Source: Spirometra erinaceieuropaei
Lineage: Eukaryota > Platyhelminthes > Cestoda > Diphyllobothriidea > Diphyllobothriidae
Length of the DNA: 64,000 nt
Assembly (NCBI GenBank): GCA_902702965.1
Contig: CACRXP010000416.1
Span: 386,146 to 450,145, forward strand
Direction: 5' to 3'
In this document: positions 47,384 to 58,800 of the stretch, in pieces
Numbering within the stretch: position 1 is the stretch's first letter
Layout of the letters: each line of letters begins with the position of its first letter
Notes under the pieces: generated by a model
Seen by the model: only the letters and a program-made list of their open reading frames with translations
Databases searched by the model: none
Told to the model about the DNA's origin: nothing
Position numbers and translations under genes: made by a program

Positions 47384-49967
47384 ATGCTCCAACGTGCTCT
47401 GCTTCTGCTGTTAACCTCAGTACTGGCGATCGGTGAGTATCTTAAAAACCGCTTTTCAATGTAATAAATACTTTACGCTCGTTCCTTTGGGACTCGGTCG
47501 CTCAGCACAGAGTGCTTGATGGACATTAGCTCGACATGTATGACTGCTTGAAATAGCAAAAATAAAACCTTGAGGAGGCAGAACAATTGCACATTACAAA
47601 ATGTCATTTTCCTTGATTGACACCAATTATAACCTCTATTTCCACTACTAAGCCGACAGCCCTGCTCAGATGTCATTCGGAAAATACGAGATTTCACAGT
47701 CTTCGGGCCCATACTCGTTACGTGTGCCAAGTTCCAACGAGACTTCGGTAAGCCCCGCTTCAATTTCTACAAAGGACATATCAGCAATTTTCTTTCCCAT
47801 ATTACTTTAATGCTATCAGCTAGTTATCTAACCGAATCTCTCTCATTTCACTGCGTAGGAAGTGACCTTCAGCATTGACGAGGACGTATTCATAGCCGTC
47901 AACGGCACATGCCAGCTGAATTCATCCATACCATTTGCATTTCCCTGCCCCGTTGAATGTTGTAAGTCTATCGGACTTCCTATGCATGTTATCACTGGCA
48001 GATTAAAACTCAACGTAATGTAGCAACTGAATAAACACTGCATATTGCTGGGTATTTAAATTGAAATTCCAATAGCCTTTTATGTCTTTGATGCACGCGT
48101 CGTATTGCATGGTTTTTTTTGTTTCAGCTGTGGAACAGTGTCACGTAGACATTAATTTGCCCGAGGTCTCTTTCTTTGAAACTCTCATGGTCAAAGTTAA
48201 TGAAACGCATGAGGATCTCTACATTCATGGTAAGCAAAAATGCCACTGTGGGATGGTTTGCATAAACCTCTCATAGTTTTTCATTTGGCGACTGCGTACT
48301 TGAGCATTAACTCAAGCAGTGATAAACTGGCTGCTGCCTCGGCTTACAATCAAATTAGTATAGTGTTTAATCCACACTATTCTAGTGGTTAAAGTTTTGT
48401 CAGACAATAGACTGGAAGTTTGCAGTTTGCTGCACGACAAACAGTCCGCCTGCAAAAGGAATAGAAACAAACAAACATCTGAACTTATATGAGCCCTTTG
48501 CACAGTCAAAATAGGTGTAAGCTGTATATTTGAGCATTGCAAGAATTGGCGACAAAAACGTACATTGCATGCAGATGAAAGACGACTGCACACCATTAAA
48601 GAATTTATCAATATTTCCAATGTGAAATAGTTGATTAATTATTGCGTGTTAGAGGGGGAACTATGATTCCCATAATGACAGTTGTAAACGCGACGAGCCG
48701 ATTGATTTAGATCACGATGTAAAAACGTTTTAGATATTTGTCTGGTCGAAAACCTAGTAATATGAATAAAGAACTGACAATTCTCCTTTCATTTCGTTTG
48801 CACAGATGTCCCCTCCTTTGACAGTGTACGCCCGGTTTTCACTCAGGAACGCGGACCATTTATATTTACGACGCTTCTTCCAGGCATGCCAAAGGTAAGT
48901 AAGAAAATCACACATAATTCTACCAGTCGATCAGAAAGGGCATCTAATATTTGAATTTTTGTTTCCTGCAGATTGTGCGCTTTCACGGGAACGTATTTCA
49001 CCTGAAAGCTAGCGATGGCACCTGTATGATAGTGACAATTCATGGACCTATTCGATGTAAGGTTGTACAAGGTAAGTGGTTCGATGTTTTTTCCGTATAT
49101 TATATTCTACGCTTTATGTCCTGCCGTACTGGCAGCCAAAATACTGGCAAAATCTTGGCATTATATGAGTGATTTCTTTTTGATGTTCCAGTTGTGAAAT
49201 TAAGGCTCTAATAATTTTCTCAGAATTCGATTGCTTACTTGGGATAAATGAGTTAGGATGGGGTGGGCGCTTGCCAGTTAACGCAGAATAACCATGTAAT
49301 ATTCATAAACTGCCAAAAGGTTGCAATATGCATATCCATCAGCATTATTACGGAATACTTCGGTTATTTCGGAGGATATGCATAAAAATATCCATTAATC
49401 TCCTTATGTGGTAAAGAATTTTTTTTAATTTACTCTTGACTGTAGACAATGAATAAGTTACCCGCGACTACACCCAAAATAACAAGGACGAATAAAATTA
49501 TAAAAACACAAGAAATGCGTTCTTAATCGTACTTAATCAAAAGTGAATAATCAACGTGAAACACTGTGCTTTCGCACAATGAATTACCGTAAACATTATC
49601 AAAGCGGGTAATGGTTTTAAATGCCACAAATAGCCTACCTTCATGTTACCTGCAAAAATAAAGAAAAATGTTCTTTCCATTTCAGTGGGAAAATACTACC
49701 GACTGACGGTGTTTTTCCCTGAGATACAGGGTATTACACAATTCTACATTGGATCTCTTCAGCCAAACAACACGAATGCAAAGTACTGGCTAAGTGTTGA
49801 ACATATTACCGCCGCATTGTTGCCCAATCGTACGTCCTGTGGAGTGCGCAGTACCGACATATTTGTGTTTATATAATACTTCGTCTTACCGTTGCATTTC
49901 AGGCCGCAAATGTAGGGATCTTGCTGCCACAGAATTTACAGTAGTTAATCCAAAAAACAGTAAATAA
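47384..49967 (+). CDS. gene A: secreted two-domain glycoprotein, eight exons, intact
   Basis: Exons: 47384-47432, 47653-47747, 47859-47961, 48128-48229, 48806-48894, 48972-49071, 49686-49829 and 49903-49967, summing to 747 nt (248 residues). Every intron is GT-AG and all phases agree (1,0,1,1,0,1,1). Exon 1 is a signal peptide, MLQRALLLLLTSVLAI. Two tandem domains follow. Exons 2-4 hold SGPYSLRVP, then VFIAVNGTC and PCPVEC. Exons 5-7 hold RGPFIFTTL, then VFHLKASDGTC, GPIRCKVV and FFPEIQ. The G-P, V-F, G-T-C, P-x2-C-x-V and P-E positions line up, so one ~85-residue unit was duplicated. At least five N-glycosylation sequons (NET, NGT, NSS, NET, NNT) support secretion. An AATAAA overlaps the stop (49963-49968). 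The beta-rich look suggests an Ig- or FN3-like fold, but I recognise no family. Seven exons recur in gene B with identical lengths, exon 8 excepted. Confidence 0.8.
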
Positions 49968-50112
49968 AAATTCGACGCACAACGGAGATATCTTTGCTCC
50001 TCTAAACAAGCAACTCGTTTTTCCTGATCTCGGCATCTTTCTGGTCAAAGTTTTTACCGCGTTATCGAACAGAAAATTTCCCATTATATGATGCAATTCT
50101 TCCCAATTAAAG

Positions 50113-50222
50113 GAACGTTTGGATATGAAAATGGCAGTCTGTCAAAAAAGTCCGAAAATGAGACGGTGTTGGAACTGGTCTGGCCGTTGAAGCAGTTGCC
50201 AGTTGCGGTAGATGTTTCACGA
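50113..50222 (+). CDS. additional exon downstream of gene A (alternative or third-domain exon)
   Basis: 110 nt, phase 1 in and phase 0 out, from AATTAAAG to CGA|GTAAGT. It encodes TFGYENGSLSKKSENET, then LELVWPLKQLPVAVDVS. The same exon with the same length, phase and donor lies downstream of gene B (63389-63498), and most differences keep the frame. Its phases equal those of gene A exons 2 and 5, so it could begin a third domain if exon 7 is spliced to it instead of exon 8. The partner exon that would follow was not found. Confidence 0.45.
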
Positions 50223-50569
50223 GTAAGTAACAACCGCAAATTTTTCCTTCCGCTTTTCCGCACGGAGTATCGGATTGCTCATAACATACTGCTGTTACGG
50301 ACTTGAATATAACATGAGCAGTAATACCCCAAATTTCCTTTTTTTGACGCTTTTATTCAATCAATTAAGAGGCTGCTGTGAATTACGCGTAAAACAAAAT
50401 TCATGGTGGATAAAATACCCACTGCTTCAGATTGGAATGTAGCGATTATTGGCAGTGCGAAGTAAATAAAAGAATTTACCGGAAACGTTACTCAAAACCT
50501 GTCCCGCCAGCAAATTGTTGAGTGATTGTAAAGTGTATACGGTAATGAACACTCATAATACCGGGTCTA

Positions 50570-50890
50570 AAGGCGAAAACAATGAAAGATGGACGCACCC
50601 GTTGTGCCATATGGGTTCTCTCGACCTCAGTCGTCAGGCGCACAGCGCCGCAATGCAGAACAATATTACCGACAGAGACCAGGACAACTAAATTTGTGAC
50701 TGTCATTGTACATCCCAGATCAGAACCGACAAGAAAACGAGTCCGTGGCTCAGTGGTTAGAACCGTTGGACTCTTAACTAACAGATCGTTCCACACTTCG
50801 AGGTTGGGTTTGACAGTTTGACGATCGCTAGTTATCCTGAAATCGTCATTCCTGTTTCCCTTTCCGCTACAGGAAACAATTTAGTAAGAC
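50570..50890 (+). mobile_element. tRNA-derived SINE (family 1), with a second partial copy
   Basis: 50742-50820 has GAGTCCGTGGCTCAGTGGTT (A-box) and a degraded B-box (CACTTCGAGGTTGGG). 50580-50715 carries the upstream body of another copy (GCGCCGCAATGCAGAACAAT, then ACCGACAGAGACCAGG), also seen at 63890-64000. Confidence 0.65.
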
Positions 50891-50899
50891 TGGTATGTT

Positions 50900-53500
50900 G
50901 CGCAGCTAATATTTAGCGAATATTTCGATTGGAAACGATAAGGCGTCATCAGTATAAAACGCAAAAGGGGAGGAGAATTTCATCAACATCCACTGGGCAA
51001 GCTGGCAATATTTAACATGAAAAATCACAACGAAAACACTAACAGTCTGCTAAGGTTTATGCAAGTGGCCGATGATAAATTATGAGTGAACAAATAAGAA
51101 CACGTCTTTTAAGAAATTTCTTAGTGTTGGCGTCCACTGCTGGGAACAACGAAATTCTCCAGGTGGTCGGTTGCAAGCGAACCACCAGCAACGTTGTTGT
51201 GTGTATAATTTTCAGTATGATTTTCTCTTTTATGGCCCATGTCCCTGTGAGAATGAAAATGAATTATTTTACAGACAGCAACTGATGGTAGAAAAGTCTC
51301 CGATACTAATGCTCTTGTCCAAATTTCAGCTTCGTTGCTACTCAGTTAGTCAGGTGATTTGTGGAAATCCAAAGCCTTGCGGTGGGTTTTTTTGTTAAAA
51401 TATATGGGACAATCAATTCTTTTACACCGATTTATGTTGCTGAATTATCACATGCATTGGTTTAATCTGCTTTAAAATGATCTAGTTTTGAAAAAGGAAC
51501 ACAACCGCACAGTTATGAAATATGAACTCAAACAAGGAGATGAAAGAATGTCATTTTATACGTGCGTATATCGGAAGAATGGTCGGTTTGACATTGTCTC
51601 CTACCGACATCATTGGGCCGGTAAGTGTAGCCCCTAAGTCGTTTGAATGATTAATATGCAAAAAGGCTGCATCAAAGCTTTCAGTGGGCAGATTGCAAAC
51701 CAGCCTAGGCATACGGCGCCTGATGAAAATTTATACTCAAAATAAATTTTATCCTTGTAGGTTTGGATGACTTTCGGGGTAAAAACAACGCGTGGCAGTC
51801 CGCTTCCTCTGTGATTGAACTAAAGTGGCTTCTAAATTACAGGGGTTTACCGGAACAACAGGTATGATGTACCAATTTCTCTCTACGGGTTTTAAATCTG
51901 TGTTGTCGCCGTAGAGAACGTATTGCCGTAAGCTTTACGCAATTGTTAAGGCATGTCCATTAGTCGGTTTCGACAAATATATTGCTTGTTGTTTGACATC
52001 GTTTTGAGTAGCATGTGTTTGAATTGTTTGCATGTGGGGGAGGCAAAAATGAGTGTAAAACATAGCTTAGACCGTTTGTTTTGAAAAAAAACACTGCTGA
52101 CTTAGACTGCAATATTCAATATATTTTAGTTTGCCTGCGGGTGTAGTCATTCGCCATCTTCTGGGTTATAAATGGAGTAAGCGGTTAGATATCCAATGAA
52201 ACTACACTGATCGAGCCATCGTTTGAATTTTCATAGAATATGAATGTGTGCTTGGCAAGGTCATAATTTATCGACAGAATCAAATGCTGACCTGGTGAAA
52301 CAATATCTGGTGTATACGGCGGGTGCGGAGGGGCTTCTCAGAAAAATAATTTTAGAGTTTCCTCCAAGCTTTGTGCAATATGGTACATTGCGTATTCATG
52401 TTGATAAATAAATTAGTCATATTCGCCATCATATTCTAAATGGTTATTTGGCTGAAATTAAAACATGCTATCGATATCGTCCAGCAGTAACCGTGTGAGA
52501 TAGCTTCAGCAAATCCGGCCACACCACTTGTTTTTGCTCCCATACTTTTACAGGATAATTTTACTTTATTGAATACTCTTCTCTAGCATTAGTGTTTATA
52601 GTTGACCGGATGTCATTCGGGTGAAGTTTCCCTAAGGATTATCGCATCAGATTCTTTTTTGTCAATTGTCATGCGGAAATGCCCGCATGTATGTTCTGGC
52701 GGAAATATTTCACATGTAGTCTTTCCATGTGCATGTTTCCCTAAACGTGCGTCTTTCAGGCCAAAACTTTCAATCTTGTTGATGTTAACGTTTCTGTAAC
52801 ATAAATAGAATAAGCCGACATTGCTGGAGTATGTTACATAGGTGCTGCCGTTTACAGTGCCTGGAAACATTACCAATCAAACCAGTTAAAATGAAGAATA
52901 GCGAATTCAACTCCCTATTTAGGAATAGAGTTTAAATCGATGCACCTGAGGTGGCTAGAATGTCAGTGACAGGGTAAGTTATAGCTTACAATATCGAACA
53001 CTAATCGGAAGGCCAAGAAAGTCTAGTGTTCAAAGATGCGGCTGGTTCTCCATCCATATCTAAGGCAATGCCTCCCTAAAATCATTGTCGCTGGCTCGAT
53101 CAGTTGGATCCGGTGTGGACAAAGCCCATCAGAGGATTTGGGTGAAGTGTTCCTTTCAGGGTTTGGAGGTTCCGAATTAGAGGGCTCTACAATCATATTC
53201 AGAATCAGGGCAGAACACAGTATGTTGTGCGGAGATCAGGTCGTGTGTGGCAAGCCTGGAAAGGCTGTTTCTTATTTCCAACCACAGCATCCGGGTCGGG
53301 CATGACCTGTAGACATGACCTGGTTTAGCCGTCGAGAGAGGAAGGAGAGTGTACGGCGGGTGCTGCGCCAGTCTGTCGGCGCTGTAGTCTATTTAGTTCA
53401 CCGGCAAGTCAACATCCTGTACTTACCGCATCACCATCGATCTGTCACTGGCAAATGATTATCGAACAGGAACCCAGTGTGATCCCGTCTCTAAAGGACG
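50900..53500. other. no supported gene
   Basis: AT-rich. A short stretch at 51331-51384, after a fair acceptor (TTGTCCAAATTTCAG), encodes LRCYSVSQVICGNPKPC before a GTGGGT donor. It could be a small exon of the gene A type, but it has no second copy to support it. Confidence 0.3.
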
Positions 53501-54105
53501 TTCAATTTACATCAGTTCTGCAAGCATTGAACTCAAGCGGCGCAGACGTTTGTGCTGAAATTAAGTAAATCCATATATAATGAAGAAAGAGAAGTCTCTT
53601 CGGAATATGGAGGTTGTACTGGTAAATTTTCAAGTTGTTGGCAACGGAACCTCGTCAGACGAAATGAACAGAGGGTAAAGGGAAATGGACAGGCTAGGTC
53701 GGCTGGTGCGACAGGACAGCTGATGCATGATAGGGGGTGGTCACCGAGTTATGGTAGGCTGTCGGGCAGGGGGAGAGAAGGAAGAACCGTTATGGCTCCT
53801 TGTAATGGACCTGGAGATAAACGCGTAGGATTTGCAGATCAGTGGGAATGCCGGTGGCTGGTCACTGATGCGGGCTGAGGTCAGGGCACAATGCGCCGGC
53901 GTTGGAGGTGTTAGGGCGTTTCGGTTGTTGTTGTTCGCCGTGTCGCAAGGAGGGGGGGGGGAGGGGCGGAATTTTGAGGGAGCATACCTCTATGTGGCCA
54001 AGTGGGGATTAGTTGTTGTTAGGGTGTGGGAACAAGACAGTAAGCGTGTACGCAAGCCCTCGTAGTGACCATCTAGATCGACGTGGCGGTTGATAGTGTT
54101 CGTGT
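53500..54105. other. G+C-rich non-coding stretch
   Basis: G-rich plus strand, with a G run at 53951-53962. Overlapping ORFs (53552-53878 and 53832-54065) look like compositional artefacts. It adjoins the 3' side of a PLE. Confidence 0.35.
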
Positions 54106-54109
54106 CAGA

Positions 54110-55625
54110 ATGCCAAGTTTAGAGAAATAATCGCGCCTGTCTGGTTTTAGCACTTGTGATCACCTTATTACCGCCCCAATGGAAACGTTGGTCATGCTCA
54201 AGGGCCGGCACCAACACGAGGAACAGAGTGTCACGTCGACGGAAGGCTAACTCTTGCTCATGTTTGCGTGTCCCAAGACATCGGCCTGTATGGCCAATAT
54301 AAAGAGAAGGGCAGTTGGCGCACGGTATACGGTAGATGACCTTAGTAAGTTGTTCTTTGGACACTGGGTCCTTTACTCGGCATAAGGCCTCGCGTAGGGA
54401 AATTTCGGGCCTATGGGCAATGAAGATGCCAAAACGTTTAATTGCCGAGAGAGTGTTTCAGGAATTCCCTGAATGTACGGCAGTAAATAGAATTTATGTG
54501 CCACTCTATCTCCATTAGACTCGGGGTTCGGTAGTTGTCTCTGGCGCTTGAGACAGTTCTTTACAAAACTTACGGGATATACGTTAAACCGGAACAATCT
54601 ATGTAAGTAGGCGAATACTTTCTTAATGAAGTCATCACTGTTTTAGACGCGATAGGCCCGATGGAAAAGAGTGCGGACACAGTTTCGTTTTTGGGCCGCT
54701 GTATGATTGCTCCCATAGTTAAGTAGTATTTCGGCACTAGAGTCTTTTCTGTGGACGCTTCTTGCTAGTATGCCATCACTAAGTCTTTGTATACGCACAT
54801 CTAAGAACGGGAGGTTCTGTCCTGTTGCTGCTTCGCGACTAAACTGTATAGCCGGGAAGACGCTATTAAGTACTGGTGCAATTGCTCTACTTCGCTGGTC
54901 TTTATGATGACAAATGTGTCGTCCACGTAGCGAAGCCACATTTTGGTTCGAAGGTTTGCACAACAGTCTGTTCTGGTCGCTGCAATACTGCTTCCGCAAG
55001 GAGCCCCGATATTGGCAAGCCCATTGGGCTGCCTTTTAATTGTTGATAGTACTCGTCATCGAACTGACAATAATTCTTGAGGCAAAGTTTAAGACATCGG
55101 ACTACACTGTTAATCGCTCGGTCATGCGGTATTGAAGGAAACAGGGCAACAGCATCGAACGATAGAATGCATTCGTAAGGAATTACTTCAAGGCCTTGGA
55201 TCTTTTGTAGGAAAGCCTGAGATGTTTTGATGCTGTATTGCGATCCATTTGTGAGATGATTTAAGTGTCTGTATAACCACTTGGCAGGGTTGTAAGTAGG
55301 GGATCCAATAAGTGGCACAATGGTCCTCAGTGGCTCATCTGTCTTGTGTACCTTGGGAAGACCGTACGCACGAGCGATACGGAGGTCCCCGAGGGCCATA
55401 GATCTGCTGTCATCGGGACTGATAAGCTTCAATCTGGCAGGCTCATTCTCTTTTTTCTTGATAGGCGCGACTTGATTTTTCTTTGGGTCTACAGCGAGTG
55501 GCGTCATCGACTTGAACATTTGCGAGTACAACTCGATATCCGGAAGAGCCTTCTCGTTTGCAGGAATGTCAAGCTTCGAGGAATGCACGCGCCTGTCTGG
55601 TGTTAGTCCTTGCGATCAAATCAGT
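54110..55625 (-). mobile_element. Penelope-like element with RT and GIY-YIG, frameshifted
   Basis: From high to low coordinates the minus strand encodes ARAYGLPKVHKTDEPLRTIV, ECILSFDAVALFPSIPHDRA, LKGSPMGLPISGLLAEAVLQ, MWLRYVDDTFVI (intact YVDD, after a frameshift near 54930), LPFLDVRIQRLSDGILARSV and RNCVRTLFHRAYRV, then VSKEQLTKVIYRIPCANCPS and LYIGHTGRCLG, the GIY-YIG domain. This is the full PLE order. Near-identical 31-bp direct repeats, beginning CGCGCCTGTCTGGT, lie at 54132 and 55588. Both encode the end of a GIY-YIG domain, as in tandem PLE copies. Confidence 0.85.
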
Positions 55626-55708
55626 GGTTCAAAAAATACTCAAATGACTTAATTGCATGTTATAGCCCAAAATGCAATGCAAGATTTCAAATATTGGTTT
55701 ACTTGCAG

Positions 55709-56028
55709 CACCTAGAATGCCTTCTGAATGGGAAACCCCTGTGCTCTGGAGTGACAATCACATCTCAGTGGGGAAAGTGTCGTAAGTGTAATTATTCAAA
55801 ATTTAACTGAATAGTTAACTTCACCCTTACTTTACGAAGTGCAAATCAAGAGTAGTGTGGCTACTGCGTGAACTGCCTACCGTACTTTTCTCTCTTTTAC
55901 AGAGCTGAGTATTGATAACCAGTCGTACGTCTTCACCCACGTTGTCAAGAGGACGGTGACAACAAAAATATCCCGATATGTTTGCAGAACGGAGAGCGAT
56001 AGTCAAACTCAGACGATATACTGGCATG
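55709..56028 (+). pseudogene. gene 4: two-exon relic of the secreted family
   Basis: Exon 55709-55781 (73 nt, phase 0 to 1) follows GGTTTACTTGCAG and encodes HLECLLNGKPLCSGVTITSQ then WGKC, with donor C|GTAAGT. Its GTC-like and VTI-x5-C positions resemble gene A exon 6. Exon 55903-56028 (126 nt, phase 1 to 1) follows CTCTCTTTTACAG, encodes LSIDNQSYVFTHVVKR with one cysteine and SDSQTQTIYWH, and matches gene 3's 29674-29799 exactly in length. The two splice together in phase across a 121-nt intron. PLEs cut the locus on both sides (before 55625 and after 56395), removing the signal-peptide and terminal exons, so I call it broken. Confidence 0.5.
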
Positions 56029-56394
56029 GTAACTGTGTATTTTTATATTTCGTGTCAGTAGCACAACCCCTAATTATGTTACACTATTATAACTAATGCG
56101 ATTAAAAATGAAAGGCTGACATAGTTGCTAAGCAATATTAGAAGACACTACTGCATTACATCGCTATTTACTTAAACAAAAGAAATCAAAATTGTTCTTT
56201 CGTAAGTTTAACACAAGGCGCTTAATCAAATTGCATTTTTACTTATCTGCCAGTCCACCCCTTTGCCTCCTACCATTTAAAAGACATAGCATTCGACGAA
56301 TTACTTAGTGCTTTTATGTCATTGACTGTTTGTCAAAGCGGAGGTAGCCGGACCTAGTGCCAAATAAACTGTCCGCGAGCAAAGTGGGCGAAGC

Positions 56395-57570
56395 ATGTCC
56401 TGGATTTTTCTAAGTTAGTCCTCAGTACCATCTGCTGAACAAACGTCTTTAGCCCTTTGTGGCAAACGCCTGACTAAATTTTACATTTTGTGGAGAAGTA
56501 CGAAATTAGCGAAGTTCGTGTATTGTCCAGGCCAGGTTTTCTTCCGATAGACATTCCTTCGGATGCAACCGTCACATTTCCTGTTTAGATGGACATCTAA
56601 GAAAGGAAGCGAACCGGCCGATTCCATCTCCAACGTCAATTTGATCGATGAATGTGCTCGGTTTACAGCATTTAGGAAGAGAGCAACTTCGGTTTCTGTG
56701 GTTACAATCACAAAGATATCATCATTTTACCGACTGTAATGTTTAGGCTTTTGGATCTGATCGCTTAGTTGAAATCTCTTCAGCTTGCCCACGAAGACGT
56801 CGGCTACGAGAGATGCAAGAGACGAGCCCATAAGAGCACCATATATTTATCTGTGGAGTTGGTTGTCAAAGAAGAACTGCACATCTAATGTGCACCTTAG
56901 TACTACTTCCTTGAGTGTTTTCGTCGGTATGGCTATTTTTTGATGACTGGCAGCTTTAATCATCAACTGTCTCGGTGACTGGGACGTTTGTGAAAAGAGA
57001 TGCAACGTGTAGTGAGAACAACATCATGCCGTTATGGTTGAGGTCTTTAATTACGTCGATGTATTGAAAGGTATCTGGATAGCTGCCTGCTGCCAGCTGG
57101 TGCTGTATCGGCTTGAGTTTCTCTGCTGACCACTTTATATTGCATGAAACGGAGCCTTCCGTATATCTAAAATCAAACGAACTGGTAGGCATTCATTATG
57201 GATCTTAGTTGAAATTTATAATGGATAAATATGTGTGACGACTGAGCCGAGATGTTTGAAATCAAGGTCTCTTATCCAATCTCCTGTGTGGAGTCTTCTT
57301 GAACAGTCAGTCAATTTCGCCTCTGCTTCACCTGTGCAATCGTTTTCTTTGTCTACATTTATGAATTTCTTCTAGTCAGATAAGATGGACTGTGTCTTCG
57401 CTACGTACTCCAATATGTTCATTATAACGACACCTGTTGTTTTGTCAGATCTAGTGACCAAGATCTGTTTGTTTTTCGTAATTCTTTTAAATTTTTTATT
57501 TGTTGTTATATCAGCAATCATCGACTTTTTGAGCCTTTATTTACGTATTTATAGTTGTAATTCCCCGGTG
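56395..57570 (-). mobile_element. Penelope-like element, second clade, RT fragment
   Basis: The minus strand encodes, from 57540 down, KNKQILVTRSDKTTGVVIMN, VEAKLTDC-like TGEAEAKLTDCSRRL and DLDFKHLGSVVTHIYP, MMLFSLHVASLFTNVPVTET, LMGSSLASLVADVFVGKLKR, NDDIFVIVTTETEVALFLNA (catalytic region with the aromatic residue lost) and SLPFLDVHLNRKCDGCIRRN, then VYRKKTWPGQYTNF. Stops interrupt it in several places. It differs from the PLE at 54110-55625 and ends where homology of the gene 4 flank to the gene 3 flank stops. Confidence 0.8.
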
Positions 57571-58115
57571 TTGGTTTGTAATTTTGGATACTGTCTGTGG
57601 AAGCGGGCAATAGACCAAGGGTTTGATTCCAGATTTTCTCCAACTGAGTTTCTAATTCTAACTGATTATCTTTCCGACGGGGTATGCAAAACTTACGACC
57701 CAGAGATAAAGCTTCAGTTGATGCTTTATCAAGTTACATATAAGATTGTTTGTGTACGAAACGAGCTGGATCATTCAGAAACCGCGACTGGGGTTTCATC
57801 GCATGTGAACTACTATGGAGCGCAGAATTATTTGCCTCTCCACGTTTTTTCTTCTATAGTCTGAGTGTAGATGTCGACTTTTTGTTTTTCTTCATCTGTC
57901 TGGCTATCTAGGACGGCTGTGCGTTGACAAACATGGCGCTCAAGATCCTATATTTTTACGATGATAATTTCCACTTGATTCCCAGCGTAACCCTTCAGAT
58001 TTTTTTGTGGTAATAACGGTACGACTACGACACAGCGTTCTCCAATAATGGTTTGGATACACATTTCTCTCAATACAGCTCACTATAATTTCTTTTATTC
58101 ACTGTACCTCGTTCC
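57571..58115. other. no supported feature
   Basis: Spacer, partly antisense to an ORF discussed under rejected items. Confidence 0.35.
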
Positions 58116-58117
58116 AT

Positions 58118-58800
58118 GGGCTGACTAGAAGTTGACGCAATCAACGTTCGATCGCCACCTTTTCTTCTGAATATAGCCATAGGGATTTTGACGCCTCGTT
58201 TGCTCAGTCGGTGGAAAAGGACGTGGTCCCCTAATTTTTTTATTCGAAGTAAGCTCTTTCCCAATGGTCTTGTTGTGAGATATGTTAGTACCGTGAAATG
58301 CCCGTGTGTGGCTTGCAAAGTTAACAATATGACGCAATCTCACTGCTAAATTTCATGAACGCCATATGGTCACGTCTTAACACCATATAGAATGCACGGT
58401 TTTTTGTATTCGGCCTGTAGTTTCAAAAAACGCGATGTATCCAGCACTTCTACAATAGTTTCTTCTCGTAAACAACTACGACTCGTACTGCACCTAAATC
58501 ATTCTGGACTCAGTATTAGTCGCCTTGTAGGATGCCTTGAAAATTGAGGTTTTCAGAAAGGCCTACCGATCTGCTGACTTATAAATAGAGGAAAAATATC
58601 TGTACATCGGAAATGCTTTCTCAGCTGAATCGAATTCGGAGCAAAAAAAATTAAATACAAACCAGAGTAGAGACGACGTGCAGGCGTGAGTATAGAGTAC
58701 TCTTTTCGCCGGCAACTAGTTGAGCTGGCACCTTTGCATGGTATCCGCTTTTGAATAAATAGCATTAATATGGGTGATGAGAATGCCCTCCTAGGCATAC
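58118..58800. repeat. duplicated upstream block of gene B
   Basis: Second copy of 46018-46720, clearly diverged, and including foldback-derived sequence. It joins directly to gene A-like intron 1 at about 58813, skipping the counterpart of 46720-47532. Confidence 0.7.

Noticed and set aside
51331..51384. Small cysteine-rich exon as the continuation of the gene A third domain
   Set aside because: Phase fits (0 to 1), but it is short, has no counterpart to compare and only a weak donor (GTGGGT). Kept only as a note.
57385..57864. 159-codon plus-strand ORF with a hydrophobic N-terminal stretch, looking like a membrane protein
   Set aside because: Its first part is antisense to PLE RT coding sequence: the minus strand reads TRSDKTTGVVIMN and related motifs. 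No splice or promoter support, so a shadow ORF.
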